A stretch of DNA of 64,000 nt from CAVZTX01 sp963778375 (GTDB lineage: Bacteria; Chloroflexota; Ktedonobacteria; Ktedonobacterales; Ktedonobacteraceae): contig CAVZTX010000013.1 in assembly GCA_963778375.1 (NCBI GenBank), positions 113,740-177,739 of the forward strand, read 5' to 3'. Shown in pieces: positions 17,717 through 26,904 of this stretch (within the stretch, counting starts at the first letter, position 1; each line of letters opens with the position of its first letter). The position numbers were made by a program, and so were the translations under genes. The notes beneath the pieces were generated by a model, which had not been told where the DNA came from, did not search any database, and saw only the letters and a list, made by a program, of their open reading frames with translations.

Positions 17717-18880
17717 ATGGACTTTCATCTCTCAGAAGAGCAAGAACTGATTCGTGACACTGCCCGGCGCATTGCGAGTGAGGTCATTGCACCTCGGGCT
17801 GCTGAACTTGACGAGACGGGTATTTATCCTGAAGATATTTTCCAGGTGTATAAAGAGACTGGTTTGTTGGGACTGGGATTCCCCGAAGAACTGGGCGGGA
17901 GTGGTGCTGGACTTTTTGGATTGGCGCTGGCCGTTGAAGAGGTGGCCAAAGTCGAGAATTCATGCTCGCTGATCTTGTTGCTCACACGCCTCTCTACCTC
18001 GGCTATTTTGAGGGCCGGAACCGACGAGCAGAAACAGAAATACTGTGGTGGCACGGCTCGTGGTGAATTGCGCGGTGCGTTTGGCCTTACAGAACCAGGG
18101 GCGGGTTCCGACTCTGCAAATATCGCGACCCGTGCCGTGCGACAGGGAGATGAATATATTCTCAACGGCACGAAAAGTTATATTTCGGGGGCAAGCGTTG
18201 CCGATTTCTTTCTAGTTGCTACAAAAACTGATCCGAGCGTAGGGTCGCGTGGATTTAGCGTCTTTATTGTGGATCGGGATACTCCGGGCTTTCGTGTGGG
18301 CAAGGCGGATAGGAAGATGGGCGTGCATGGCGTTCCTACCTGCGAACTGATCTTCGAGGATGCGCGTGTGCCAGCGAAGAATTTGGTTGGCAAGGAAAAT
18401 GATGGCTTCAAGCTCATTATGTGGAACCTGAACTCGGTGCGCCCTTGCGTTGCGGCACGTGGAGTGGGTACTGCGGAGGGTGCGATCCAGTATGCTGTTG
18501 ACTATGCGCGACATCGTGAGACGTTCGGAAAACCTATCATTCAGCACCAGGCGATACAGATGATGATAGCTGAAGTCGCAATGCGGATTGAGGCTTCGCG
18601 CCTGCTTACCTATCAGGCTGCTTTGCTTGTCGATGAGGGCAAGGCTGACCGTGGTCATGCCCATTTCCTCTCAATGGCAAAGGCGTTTGCTACTGAGACT
18701 GCTGTTGAGGCCTGCGATAAAGCTTTGCAGATCATGGGCGGCATTGGCTACATGCAGGAATTTGCTACAGAACGTTTCTATCGAGATGCACGCCAACTTA
18801 CTATTGTCGAAGGTTCCAGCCAGGTGCAGCGGTTGATCATTGCACGGGCTGTTATCGATGATGAGCTGAATTGGCGGTGA
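17717..18880 (+). CDS. Acyl-CoA dehydrogenase
   Basis: A 387-residue FAD flavoenzyme introducing the alpha-beta double bond into acyl-CoAs. Signatures visible include GAFGLTEPGAGSD, the RKMGVHGVPTCEL loop and IMGGIGYMQEFATERFYRDARQLTIVEGSSQVQR, where the glutamate of VEGSS is the expected catalytic base. Length matches short/branched-chain enzymes. I use ATG 17717 because AAAGGAG precedes it and MDFHLSEEQ is the usual N-terminus; the longer upstream reading has no similarity. A TATAAT at 17668-17673 is a likely -10. It sits alone, so the acyl chain length is unknown. Confidence 0.92.
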   Translation: MDFHLSEEQELIRDTARRIASEVIAPRAAELDETGIYPEDIFQVYKETGLLGLGFPEELGGSGAGLFGLALAVEEVAKVENSCSLILLLTRLSTSAILRAGTDEQKQKYCGGTARGELRGAFGLTEPGAGSDSANIATRAVRQGDEYILNGTKSYISGASVADFFLVATKTDPSVGSRGFSVFIVDRDTPGFRVGKADRKMGVHGVPTCELIFEDARVPAKNLVGKENDGFKLIMWNLNSVRPCVAARGVGTAEGAIQYAVDYARHRETFGKPIIQHQAIQMMIAEVAMRIEASRLLTYQAALLVDEGKADRGHAHFLSMAKAFATETAVEACDKALQIMGGIGYMQEFATERFYRDARQLTIVEGSSQVQRLIIARAVIDDELNWR

Positions 18881-18884
18881 TGAA

Positions 18885-19481
18885 TTAGCCCACTTGTGTT
18901 GTAAATACGACGAGCCTTTGATCATACCCATTACCAGTCCATACTCCACTGCAAGTTACCAGATTGAGATGATGCTCTATAGTGGGGCCAAATACTGCGT
19001 TTATGGATTCTTCAGCAGGGGTATTGGTAGGATAGGCTACTACTCGATCTACTACGAAATGCAGCGATTGCTTATCCGCTGTAACGGCGAAAACATCGTC
19101 TCCAGGGGTGAGACTGCTCAGCGTCCAGAAGATGGCTGGATCACCTCCCACGCGATCTACATGCCCTGCGATAACTGCATTGCCGACTTGCCCCGGTGCT
19201 GCACCAAGATCGTACCAGAAGACACTTGTCCAGTAAGGCGAATTGATGGCTTTTGAGACGGGAGCATCCATTGCTCCTGATGCCATCTTGCCTACATTGA
19301 TGACTGCAGCATTGATATTCATGTGAGGAATGCGTAACTGCATCGGTTGCCAGGGTGCGGGTGTAGGAGTAGAAGTGGTCAAGGCTATATTGCGAGGCGT
19401 GATGTGGTTGACATAATTGTACGAACCTATGGCAAATGCTAAAAGCAGTAGAAGTCCAGCAATGAGCAGCAGCTTTTTCAT
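18885..19481 (-). CDS. Sortase (class E/F-like transpeptidase)
   Basis: A 198-residue membrane-anchored sortase. One N-terminal transmembrane segment (residues 3-23) and a Pro/Thr-rich stretch lead into the sortase barrel. The catalytic triad is visible: His107 (IAGHVDR), Cys177 (LVTCSG) and Arg189 (YDQRLVVF). It cleaves a C-terminal sorting signal and links proteins to the cell surface. No sortase-substrate protein or pilin gene adjoins it. It converges with the acyl-CoA dehydrogenase, four bases apart, with no obvious terminator. Subclass is a guess from size and the N-terminal anchor. Confidence 0.88.
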   Translation of the reverse strand: MKKLLLIAGLLLLLAFAIGSYNYVNHITPRNIALTTSTPTPAPWQPMQLRIPHMNINAAVINVGKMASGAMDAPVSKAINSPYWTSVFWYDLGAAPGQVGNAVIAGHVDRVGGDPAIFWTLSSLTPGDDVFAVTADKQSLHFVVDRVVAYPTNTPAEESINAVFGPTIEHHLNLVTCSGVWTGNGYDQRLVVFTTQVG

Positions 19482-19553
19482 GTCACTCTTCCAGGCGTAA
19501 TTGATATCAAGATGACTGTCTATGCGCAGTATATCGAACCAGATAAACTGGCG

Positions 19554-19772
19554 TCAACCTGGATGCTTCTGCTCTGCCATCAATATAAAGGTTGTCCCTA
19601 CACTATTAGGTATATAGGCTTCCGGCATCACCTGAGCAATACGTTGAGTAGCACGCCATCCGGTGCAGTGGGCTGGCACAACAATTGCTGGGCCAATCTC
19701 TTGCAAGGCCGCTATCGTTTGTGGAATAATTGGCTCAAAGACCGCTCCCGAGAGATGCAGTCCTCCCATCAA
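19554..19772 (-). pseudogene. C-terminal fragment of an MBL-fold metallo-hydrolase
   Basis: About 72 residues reading MGGLHLSGAVFEPIIPQTIAAL...IVVPAHCTGWRAT, which is the C-terminal part of beta-lactamase-fold hydrolases annotated as dihydropterin phosphate synthase-like. The GGxHLSG and PAHCTGW motifs carry late metal ligands. An in-frame TAG lies four codons before the first possible start, and the HxHxDH core is absent, so the N-terminal ~200 residues are gone. It is a relic between the sortase and the cupin gene. Confidence 0.65.
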
Positions 19773-19907
19773 AGTATAGATCTAGAAAATGAGATGGCAA
19801 TCAAACTAGCATAGGCGAATACCCTGAAGTCGGCATCGGCAAATACGCAGCTTGTGCTACAATCCTTGATAGAATTTACACCCCAGTATGGATTCTTGGA
19901 GAACAAC

Positions 19908-20288
19908 ATGAGCATTATTCACCGCATCAACCCAACTGAAAATGGCGAACTACGCTGGCAAGATGTGCCTGTACGCGCGTATGGACCTGAAAATAGCAAT
20001 GCTGAGCGTGCTACACGGCAGATTCTGATTGGCCCTGAAGAAAACTCGCCGCATTTTCATATACGTTACTTCGCGGTTCAGCCGAGTGAATATACCTCAC
20101 TCGATCAGCATCCGCACGATCATGGGGTCTATGTCCTGCATGGCCGTGCTCGTTTGTGTCTAGGGGACGAAGAACACGAACTGAACATGGGAGATGTGGT
20201 GTACATTCCTGGTAATGAGATGCATCAGTTTTTCACGTTGGGCGAGGAAGTATTTGGGTTTCTATGCATTGTACCCGCGAAAAGATGA
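19908..20288 (+). CDS. Cupin-domain protein
   Basis: A 126-residue single cupin barrel. Motif 1 is present as HPHDHGVYVLHGRARLCLG (His ligands in HPHDH) and motif 2 as GDVVYIPGNEMHQF. Such proteins bind a metal and act as small isomerases, dioxygenases or sugar-binding sensors; which one is unknown. The start ATG 19908 follows TTGGAG; an upstream in-frame start adds 18 residues without a ribosome site. It ends six bases before the alcohol dehydrogenase, so the two are an operon and may share a pathway. Confidence 0.85.
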   Translation: MSIIHRINPTENGELRWQDVPVRAYGPENSNAERATRQILIGPEENSPHFHIRYFAVQPSEYTSLDQHPHDHGVYVLHGRARLCLGDEEHELNMGDVVYIPGNEMHQFFTLGEEVFGFLCIVPAKR

Positions 20289-20294
20289 ATTGTT

Positions 20295-21320
20295 ATGCGA
20301 GCCGTCGAGTATCATAGCAATGATGATGTGCGCATCGTCGAACTGCCTATTCCAGATATCGGCCCAGGTGAGTTGCTTGTGCAGTTGCGTGCCTGCGGCT
20401 TATGTGCCAGTGATGTGATGGAATGGTATATGAAGCCTCGTGCTCCTATCTATCCTGGGCACGAACCTGTTGGCATTATAGCGGCTGTGGGTGATGGTGT
20501 AGAGCAGTTCTCCATTGGCGGGCGTGTATTTTTGCACCACCATGTTCCCTGTATGGTCTGTCACTTCTGCCAGCGCGGCTCATTTTCACAATGTCCTACC
20601 TTCCGTGCTACGCGCCTATATCCAGATGGATTGGCAGAATTTATTCGCGTCCCCGCACTCAACGTTCAGCTTGACGTGCTGCCATTGCCGGACGATCTTT
20701 CCTTTAAAGCTGCAACGCTGATCGAGCCACTGGCCTGCTGTATACGGGGGATTCAACGCGCGGCAATTTCGCCTGGAGATAGTGTGCTGGTACTTGGTGC
20801 AGGAAGCAATGGACTGATGTTGGCTCAATTAGCGAAGCAGCGTGGAGCGCTGCGTGTCATCATCATTGATCCCATCGACTATCGCCGTCAACGTGCTCTG
20901 GATATGGGTATCGATTTCGCGCCTGACCCACAAGAATCGCTTCTGGAGCAAATCTGCGCGGTGAATGATGGGCACCGACCTGATGTCGTGGTTGTGACGC
21001 CCTCGAAGATTAGTGCAATGGAGCAGGGACTTACATTAGTGGGTCCTGGTGGAACTGTGCTGCTGTTTGCGCCATCGCCTCCTGGAGATGTTCTGCCAAT
21101 AACTCCCAATACGCTTTTCTTTCAAGAGATCACCCTACGAACCAGTTACTCTGCTGGACCTTATGAAACACAACAGGCTTTAGAGCTTCTGCGTAGTGGA
21201 CGTATTCGCTCGGAAACGATTATTACACACCAATTTGCTTTGCAGGATGCTGCGCGGGCATTTCAACTGGTGGCAAAGCCAGGAGATGCGTTGAAGGCGG
21301 TGATTACGGCAGGAGAATAG
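20295..21320 (+). CDS. Zinc-dependent alcohol dehydrogenase (MDR superfamily)
   Basis: A 341-residue medium-chain dehydrogenase. Catalytic zinc ligands are Cys37 (LCASD) and His56-Glu57 (PGHEPVG). The structural zinc cysteines are Cys86, Cys89, Cys92 and Cys100. The Rossmann loop is GAGSNG. It resembles threonine/sorbitol-type dehydrogenases and shares the general fold, but not close sequence, with the enzyme at 1158-2201. It is translated directly after the cupin gene with a six-base gap. Substrate unknown. Confidence 0.88.
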   Translation: MRAVEYHSNDDVRIVELPIPDIGPGELLVQLRACGLCASDVMEWYMKPRAPIYPGHEPVGIIAAVGDGVEQFSIGGRVFLHHHVPCMVCHFCQRGSFSQCPTFRATRLYPDGLAEFIRVPALNVQLDVLPLPDDLSFKAATLIEPLACCIRGIQRAAISPGDSVLVLGAGSNGLMLAQLAKQRGALRVIIIDPIDYRRQRALDMGIDFAPDPQESLLEQICAVNDGHRPDVVVVTPSKISAMEQGLTLVGPGGTVLLFAPSPPGDVLPITPNTLFFQEITLRTSYSAGPYETQQALELLRSGRIRSETIITHQFALQDAARAFQLVAKPGDALKAVITAGE

Positions 21321-21365
21321 AAGCGCAACACGATACGCATCTGAAAAAGCGCCTTTCTCTTAGGG

Positions 21366-21674
21366 CTAGAAGCGGCGGTCTATTTCATGGTGTATCTGGT
21401 CTTCAGTGTGAGCTTCCCGTACACTGCTCAGCATCTTATCTATCTCCTGATTATTTATATTGTTGTAGACTCGATGCTGTTCATCTAGAGTTTCAGCGCC
21501 CAGCCAAAATCCGCTTTTCCTTCGGCGTCCGGAACCGATGAGAATGCAACACAGGATAATACCAAGAATACCGCCGAGAATGGCTGCGCTGCCTCCTCCT
21601 ATAGAGATATAGCTCCCGATGAAAATGCCGAGAGGAATGAGCCCTAGAGCGACAATGAGTTTGACGTATTTCAT
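21366..21674 (-). CDS. Small two-helix membrane protein, unknown function
   Basis: About 102 residues from ATG 21674, which follows AGGAA. Two hydrophobic segments lie near residues 4-24 (LIVALGLIPLGIFIGSYISIG) and 28-46 (AAILGGILGIILCCILIG), then a basic turn (GRRRKSG) and a soluble acidic/polar tail with several His residues. The longer upstream reading has no coding character. No family recognised. It converges with the alcohol dehydrogenase. Confidence 0.55.
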   Translation of the reverse strand: MKYVKLIVALGLIPLGIFIGSYISIGGGSAAILGGILGIILCCILIGSGRRRKSGFWLGAETLDEQHRVYNNINNQEIDKMLSSVREAHTEDQIHHEIDRRF

Positions 21675-21849
21675 AGAGTTCCTGCCTTTATTCTGCCTCG
21701 TTGAACTACCATATATAAGTATAGACGCAGCCGTGATGTGGATATCACATATCACCCTAGAAGCATTTCTGGGGATCACTCTCTGTTTACCCAATTTGAT
21801 ATCGTAAGTCGGGGCAATCAAAGATAGTCTCTCAATCTGCAAAGCTTTC

Positions 21850-22533
21850 TCAGGCTTCTCTCGACAACGCAGAGCCTGTAAGCTGCATGAGGCGCTCGAG
21901 GAAGTAATCTCGCCACGATTCGGCTAACGCTTCTACTGCTAGCGCTCGCCGCAGCAGATCAATGTTGTGTTTGTCGTCGCGATAGAGGCGCGTGATATCA
22001 GCTACCTGTACCTGGTGTTCGTCTCTGTGCAGCAGGCGAATCGAGTCTCCGGCAGCTACCTCGCCTTCCTTGAGCACTGCAAAGTAAAAACCTGTCAGGC
22101 CACTGCGCAGAAATCGCTTGAGGATGTCGTCGCGTCGAAACTTGATGCCGAGTTTGTAGCAGGGCATTCTAGGCTGAGTTACCATCAGATGGGCAGTACC
22201 TACCTGGAAGTGATCGCCAATATGGATGCTTTCGTCCAGCCCCTCGATTGTAAGATTCTCGCCGAACATCCCCCAGGGCAAATCCATCTGAGGAAATTGC
22301 TCTTGCCAGAAGGAATAGTGTTCGGCTGGATAGGCATAGACGGCCTTCTCAGGCCCGCCGTGGACGGTCAGGTCAGCCTGGCGATCACCATCCAGGTTGA
22401 GTCGTCTTATGGCGACGCGTCCTGCGACTGGCTCTTTGAAGATTCCGGTTCCGACCGTTCGGCCTTTCCATACTACTGATCTTGGTAACCCGACATTGAC
22501 CGATACTACTTGCCGAGTGGCCGATGGATGCAT
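21850..22533 (-). CDS. MOSC-domain protein (YiiM-like)
   Basis: A 227-residue MOSC protein. The core carries HGGPEKAVYAYPAEHYSFWQ, GMFGENLTIEGL and the conserved cysteine in QPRMPCYKLGIKF, which ligates molybdenum cofactor in the family. A 3-alpha C-terminal domain follows, as in YiiM, which reduces N-hydroxylated compounds. The start is ATG 22533. It stands as a single gene between the small membrane protein and the P-loop kinase, all leftward but with gaps near 120-180 nt. Confidence 0.88.
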   Translation of the reverse strand: MHPSATRQVVSVNVGLPRSVVWKGRTVGTGIFKEPVAGRVAIRRLNLDGDRQADLTVHGGPEKAVYAYPAEHYSFWQEQFPQMDLPWGMFGENLTIEGLDESIHIGDHFQVGTAHLMVTQPRMPCYKLGIKFRRDDILKRFLRSGLTGFYFAVLKEGEVAAGDSIRLLHRDEHQVQVADITRLYRDDKHNIDLLRRALAVEALAESWRDYFLERLMQLTGSALSREA

Positions 22534-22654
22534 GCTCTTTTTCCTTCCAAATCTAGTTCAAGTCGCGAGATGGTGTGATTCCACTGCCTATACTTAATAC
22601 TATGTGTCTATAGTCAGATTGGTATGTTAAACCATAACAAATGAGCTGTTCACC

Positions 22655-23119
22655 TTATTCCTCCTCATCCATCCAATCCTGAACCTCAAATGTACCATCA
22701 TCCGCAATGCGCACAGAAAAAAGCTTGTCAAATCCTTCGGCATAAGAAGGACGTGCCAACTTCTTCGCTGTTGTATAAATTGCCACAACGGGCACTTGAG
22801 CTTTGCCTATACGATGCTTGTTGCGCTCAATGGATTGGCTGACCTGCGGCTCAAAAAAATATCCAATCACTTCAGCGCCATACATATGTGCAATCTGGAT
22901 GAGTGGCTCACGAACTTCAACTGTTGGATTTGTGTTATCGATCACAACCGAGCGGTGCACTTGAAGTGCGGCTTCGATAAGTTGTGTCTGCCTTCTTTCC
23001 GGCTTCCTATTATTGGGCAACAAATCCTTACTGATATGTTCGTATGTCTCAGCAAAGCGTGTCTGAAAGAAGGTAGTTTTTCCAGAGGCTTGCAAGCCAA
23101 TCAGAATAATTATTTCCAT
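22655..23119 (-). CDS. P-loop kinase of the polynucleotide-kinase/AAA_33 type
   Basis: A 154-residue ATP-binding protein. Walker A is GLQASGKTT (residues 8-16), and the DNTNPT motif near residue 60 is typical of the 5'-kinase domain of polynucleotide kinase-phosphatases. A lid with RNKHR follows. It probably phosphorylates a nucleic acid end or small molecule in the cytosol; the substrate is unknown. It ends in an acidic tail. It is transcribed divergently from the transketolase with a 135-nt gap. Confidence 0.75.
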   Translation of the reverse strand: MEIIILIGLQASGKTTFFQTRFAETYEHISKDLLPNNRKPERRQTQLIEAALQVHRSVVIDNTNPTVEVREPLIQIAHMYGAEVIGYFFEPQVSQSIERNKHRIGKAQVPVVAIYTTAKKLARPSYAEGFDKLFSVRIADDGTFEVQDWMDEEE

Positions 23120-23254
23120 GATTTATTGTATCTTATTACAAACATCAGCTTGCCGTTCTTTGGCCTGCATCCTACAATAGAATCGTAACAAATCCAGAAT
23201 ATCGTATAATGAGGGGGCGCAATGGATGCGCCGAAATAAGTGACAGGAGCAACT

Positions 23255-25119
23255 ATGACAACAACTCAGACAGATCCCAAAGTGCAACAGTGGACAGAAC
23301 TTGCCACGCAATTGCGTGTAGATAGCATTCGCTGTACCACTGCCGCAGGTTCAGGACATCCTACCTCTTCCATGTCGGCCGCTGACCTGATGGCCGTGCT
23401 ATTGACTAGTTATCTTCGCTACGACTTCGACAATCCCAAGAACCCGAACAATGACCACCTTATCTTCTCAAAAGGTCATGCCTCACCCCTGCTCTACTCG
23501 ATGTACAAGGCAGCAGGGGCAGTCTCTGATGAAGAGCTTCTGACACTGCGTAAATTTGGTAGCCGTCTTGAAGGGCATCCTACACCTATCTTGCCGTGGG
23601 TAGATGTTGCGACCGGCTCACTCGGCCAGGGTTTCCCTATAGGAGTGGGCGTTGCACTAGCGGGCAAGTACCTTGATAAGCTGCCTTACCATATCTGGGT
23701 GCTGCTTGGTGATAGCGAAATGGCTGAAGGCTCGATCTGGGAAGCATTTGACCACGGTTCGCATTACAAGCTTGATAACCTGGTAGGTATCCTTGATTGC
23801 AATCGCCTGGGCCAGCGCGGTGAAACCGAACTTGGCTGGAATACCGCCGCCTATGAAGCTCGCGCGAAGGCCTTTGGTTGGAATGCAATCGTCATCGATG
23901 GTCACAACTATGAGGAGATCGACCAGGCATTCGCCCAGGCTATTCAACCAAATGGCGCGCCTACCTTCATTATTGCAAAAACAATGAAGGGCAAGGGCGT
24001 CTCATTCCTTCAAAATAAAGAGGGCTGGCACGGCAAAGCGCTGAACAAAGAGCAGGAAGAGCAGGCGATAAAGGAGCTCAATCCTACGCGCAGCCGAACC
24101 TTCCCTGTACAGAAGCCAGAAAATCTCTCAGCCAGCAGCCGAACCTGAGAAGAAGGCGTTGGAACTGCCACGTTATGATGGGAAAGAGGCGGTTGCTACC
24201 CGCAAAGCCTATGGTGATGCCTTACAAGCCCTCGGCGCTGCTAATCCCGAACGTAGTTGGCCTGGATGGTGAGGTCAGCAATTCGACCTACGCCGACGAA
24301 TTTGCCAAGGCGTACCCGGATAGGTTCTTCGAGCAATATATTGCAGAGCAGCAGCTCGTAGCGGCAGCGGTAGGTATGAGCGTTCGCCATAAAATTCCTT
24401 TTGCATCGACCTTTGCGGCCTTCTTCAGCCGTGCCTATGACTTCATTCGTATGGCGGCTATCTCGCGTGCCAATATTCGCCTGTGTGGCTCCCATGCGGG
24501 TGTCTCGATTGGTGAGGATGGCCCATCACAAATGGCATTGGAAGATCTGGCGATGATGCGAGCTGTCTATGGCAGTACCGTATTGTATCCCAGCGACCCC
24601 AACCAGACGGCGCAGTTAGTCGCGCAGATGGCCGATCACGATGGTATCGTCTACATGCGTACCACGCGTGAAAAGACGCCGGTTTTGTACGGCCCCGATG
24701 AGGAGTTCATGGTCGGTGGCAGTAAGGTAGTCCACCAGTCCGACAAAGACCGGGCGACGGTTGTTGCAGCAGGCATTACTCTGCACGAAACCCTCAAAGC
24801 CTATGACCAATTGCAGGGCGAGGGCATCAACATTCGTGTGATTGACGCCTACTCTGTCAAGCCAATGGATGAGGAAACGTTACTGGCAGCCGCGCAGGAA
24901 GCTGGCAATAAGTTTGTGGTCGTGGAGGATCACTGGCCCGAAGGTGGGCTTGGCGATGCCGTACTCGATGTGTTTACGCAGCAAGATGGCCCATTGCCAG
25001 AAGTTGTAAAACTGGCTGTGGAGTCCATGCCTGGTTCCGGTACGCCCGACCAGTTAATGGAAGAGGCGGGTATCAGCTCTGATCACATCGTCCAGGCTGT
25101 TAAGATACTTGTGAAGTAA
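23255..25119 (+). pseudogene. tkt: Transketolase, interrupted by two frameshifts
   Basis: A ThDP enzyme moving two-carbon units in the pentose phosphate pathway. The N-terminal half is intact (GSGHPTSSMSAADL, KGHASPLLY, GDSEMAEGSIWEA, the ThDP motif). The frame is lost near 24110-24130, continues in a second frame (PRYDGKEAVATRKAYGDAL), and shifts again near 24245 into a third (NVVGLDGEVSNSTYADEF, then the Pyr and C-terminal domains). Each break is explained by one surplus base. It could be two natural subunits only if the middle segment were noncoding, but its protein-level fit argues against that. Start ATG 23255 follows AGGAG. Reads as a broken single gene or sequencing error. Confidence 0.85.
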
Positions 25120-25131
25120 GTTCTATCCTTC

Positions 25132-25194
25132 TTCTGTCTCATGTGCGTTTGTAGTATGTTGTATCATACCTCTACAAATGCATATGAGACGGAG
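25132..25194 (+). terminator. 23-bp stem-loop after the transketolase gene
   Basis: Positions 25132-25154 pair with 25172-25194 over all 23 bases when G-U pairs are allowed; the G-U pairs favour the plus-strand RNA. The 17-base loop holds a smaller four-base stem. No U-run follows, so it may stabilise or process the transketolase mRNA 3' end instead of terminating it. Confidence 0.55.
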
Positions 25195-25391
25195 TTGCCA
25201 CATGCCCTTTACAACGCTCTTGGTTTCGTGGGTGGCTTTTTTCTCCTCTCCTTATTCATCATCTTGAAAGGCATTCAAGCTGGAAACTATTGGCCTGTCG
25301 TTCCCCGTTTATTCCGCTTTTGAAACCTCACCTCATCTTCTCGCGTGTCTGTTCCAGAAAAGGGTCACAAATTATCGCAAGGAGAAACTTT

Positions 25392-26894
25392 ATGCGTTGT
25401 AAAAAAGCTTGTTTGGTGATTAACCCCAGGTCAGGAGAAAATCTAGCAAAAATAACAGACGTAATTGCTGTTTTATCAGCAGCGGGTTGGGATACCACGC
25501 TCCGCCTTAAAGAGTATGGCGGGCATAGCATGGAACTGGCGACTGAGGCGGCTGAGGATGGCTATGACCTAGTAATTGCTTATGGCGGTGATGGAACGCT
25601 GAACCAGGTCGTCAATGGAGTGATGAACGCTAAAGGGCAGCATAGCATCGTCGGCCTCATTCCAGGGGGTACAGCAAACGTCTGGGCGAGTGAGATAGGT
25701 ATACCTGCCGATCCTGTTAAGGCAGCGCTTACGCTAGTAGGTAGCGAGGTTCGCAAAGTTGATATTGGACATGCGGAGGTACGCAGCCTGACATTTCCAG
25801 ATACAAGCGCAGGTGAACAGGATCAGCAGCAAGCATCAGATAAAAAGGGACACAAGCAGAAGGTGAAGGCAACACCCAAAGCAAAGCATCACTTTTTGTT
25901 GATGGCCGGATTAGGTATCGATGCTTCAATTATGAGCGGCGTCTCCAAACCACTGAAGTATAAGATTGGGCCGTTGGCCGTTGGCGTTTCAGCGGTTAAA
26001 AAGCTGCCCGAGCAGCATGCTTTTCCTGTGGAGATACGTGCAAACGGCAGTGGGCGTGATGGCGAAGTGCTCTGGCAGGGAGATGCTTTGCAAGTAGTGA
26101 TTGGAAATACGCGCCGTTACGCTGATGTTGTGCAGATGACGCCCAATGCGTATATTGACGACGGAGTGTTGGATGTCTGCGTGATTACTGCGGGAGACCC
26201 AGTTACAACCATGCAGCAGATCACTTCACTCTTACTGCGGCGCAAACCCGACAACCTGACCGCCGAATACTTTCATGGCACACATCTCTCCATTAGCGTT
26301 CCAGCCTCTATTGGTCTGCAACTGGATGGTAGCGCAGTGAAGCTCAAAGACTATCTGAGCAAAGCAGATCGAAAGGCACTTCAGCAAGCAGGCGATGCTG
26401 AACATGTGATGGTCAATTATCAGTTTGGTGCTATGCCAAAGGCCTTGCATGTAGCAATCCCATCCACGTATAATGATACCCTGTTTGAGGATGAGTCTGG
26501 AAAAAGTGAGGCTCATGCTGAAGAGCAACAGCATACAGAAGAGCAGCAGCAAGATGAGAATGGCTCTCAGCACAACGGTAAAGATTCTGAAGTGGCCCAT
26601 CCAGAAATGGTCGAGGCACTGGTGCAGCATGGACGCACGATAAAAGTCGTTGGGGTTGGCACAGGCCCGGATAAGAAACACGCCTATATCATAGCAGGCG
26701 GTTCCGCCAAACAGTCTAGTGGTGCAACTCAACCAGTTGCTGTATCTATCGGTCGGAATACTACCATCATGAAGCGCACAGGCGAATCCGCCACTCCCGC
26801 GCTTGTAGAGGAATTGCAGGAGGGTATGGAAGTTGTGGCTGAAGGCAAGAAGAGCAAGCGGGGCGTAATTCCCGCGAAACGTGTGGTGGTGTAA
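25392..26894 (+). CDS. Diacylglycerol kinase-family lipid kinase with C-terminal extension
   Basis: About 500 residues from ATG 25392, which follows AGGAG. The DAGK catalytic domain shows INPRSGENLAK, the nucleotide motif YGGDGTLNQVVNGVM and PGGTANVWA. Bacterial relatives phosphorylate diacylglycerol, undecaprenol or related lipids at the membrane. Two oddities: a lysine/glutamine-rich insert in the middle of the catalytic region (near residues 140-165), and a 130-residue tail of acidic Glu/Gln/His-rich linker followed by a compact beta-rich segment (VVGVGTGPDKKHAYII...AEGKKSKRGVIPAKRVVV). Typical bacterial members are near 300 residues. The next gene starts 11 nt after its stop. Confidence 0.82.
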   Translation: MRCKKACLVINPRSGENLAKITDVIAVLSAAGWDTTLRLKEYGGHSMELATEAAEDGYDLVIAYGGDGTLNQVVNGVMNAKGQHSIVGLIPGGTANVWASEIGIPADPVKAALTLVGSEVRKVDIGHAEVRSLTFPDTSAGEQDQQQASDKKGHKQKVKATPKAKHHFLLMAGLGIDASIMSGVSKPLKYKIGPLAVGVSAVKKLPEQHAFPVEIRANGSGRDGEVLWQGDALQVVIGNTRRYADVVQMTPNAYIDDGVLDVCVITAGDPVTTMQQITSLLLRRKPDNLTAEYFHGTHLSISVPASIGLQLDGSAVKLKDYLSKADRKALQQAGDAEHVMVNYQFGAMPKALHVAIPSTYNDTLFEDESGKSEAHAEEQQHTEEQQQDENGSQHNGKDSEVAHPEMVEALVQHGRTIKVVGVGTGPDKKHAYIIAGGSAKQSSGATQPVAVSIGRNTTIMKRTGESATPALVEELQEGMEVVAEGKKSKRGVIPAKRVVV

Positions 26895-26904
26895 GAGGAT
26901 ATTA

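Noticed and set aside
19512..19814. 100-codon plus-strand frame between sortase and cupin
   Set aside because: Antisense to the recognisable MBL-fold relic and has no similarity or ribosome site.
23255..25119. Natural split transketolase with separate N- and C-subunits
   Set aside because: The segment between the two large frames encodes conserved transketolase sequence in a third frame, which a true two-subunit enzyme would not need.
25141..25323. 60-codon hydrophobic ORF after the transketolase gene
   Set aside because: No ribosome site, and its first 18 codons coincide with the 23-bp RNA stem-loop; more likely noncoding.
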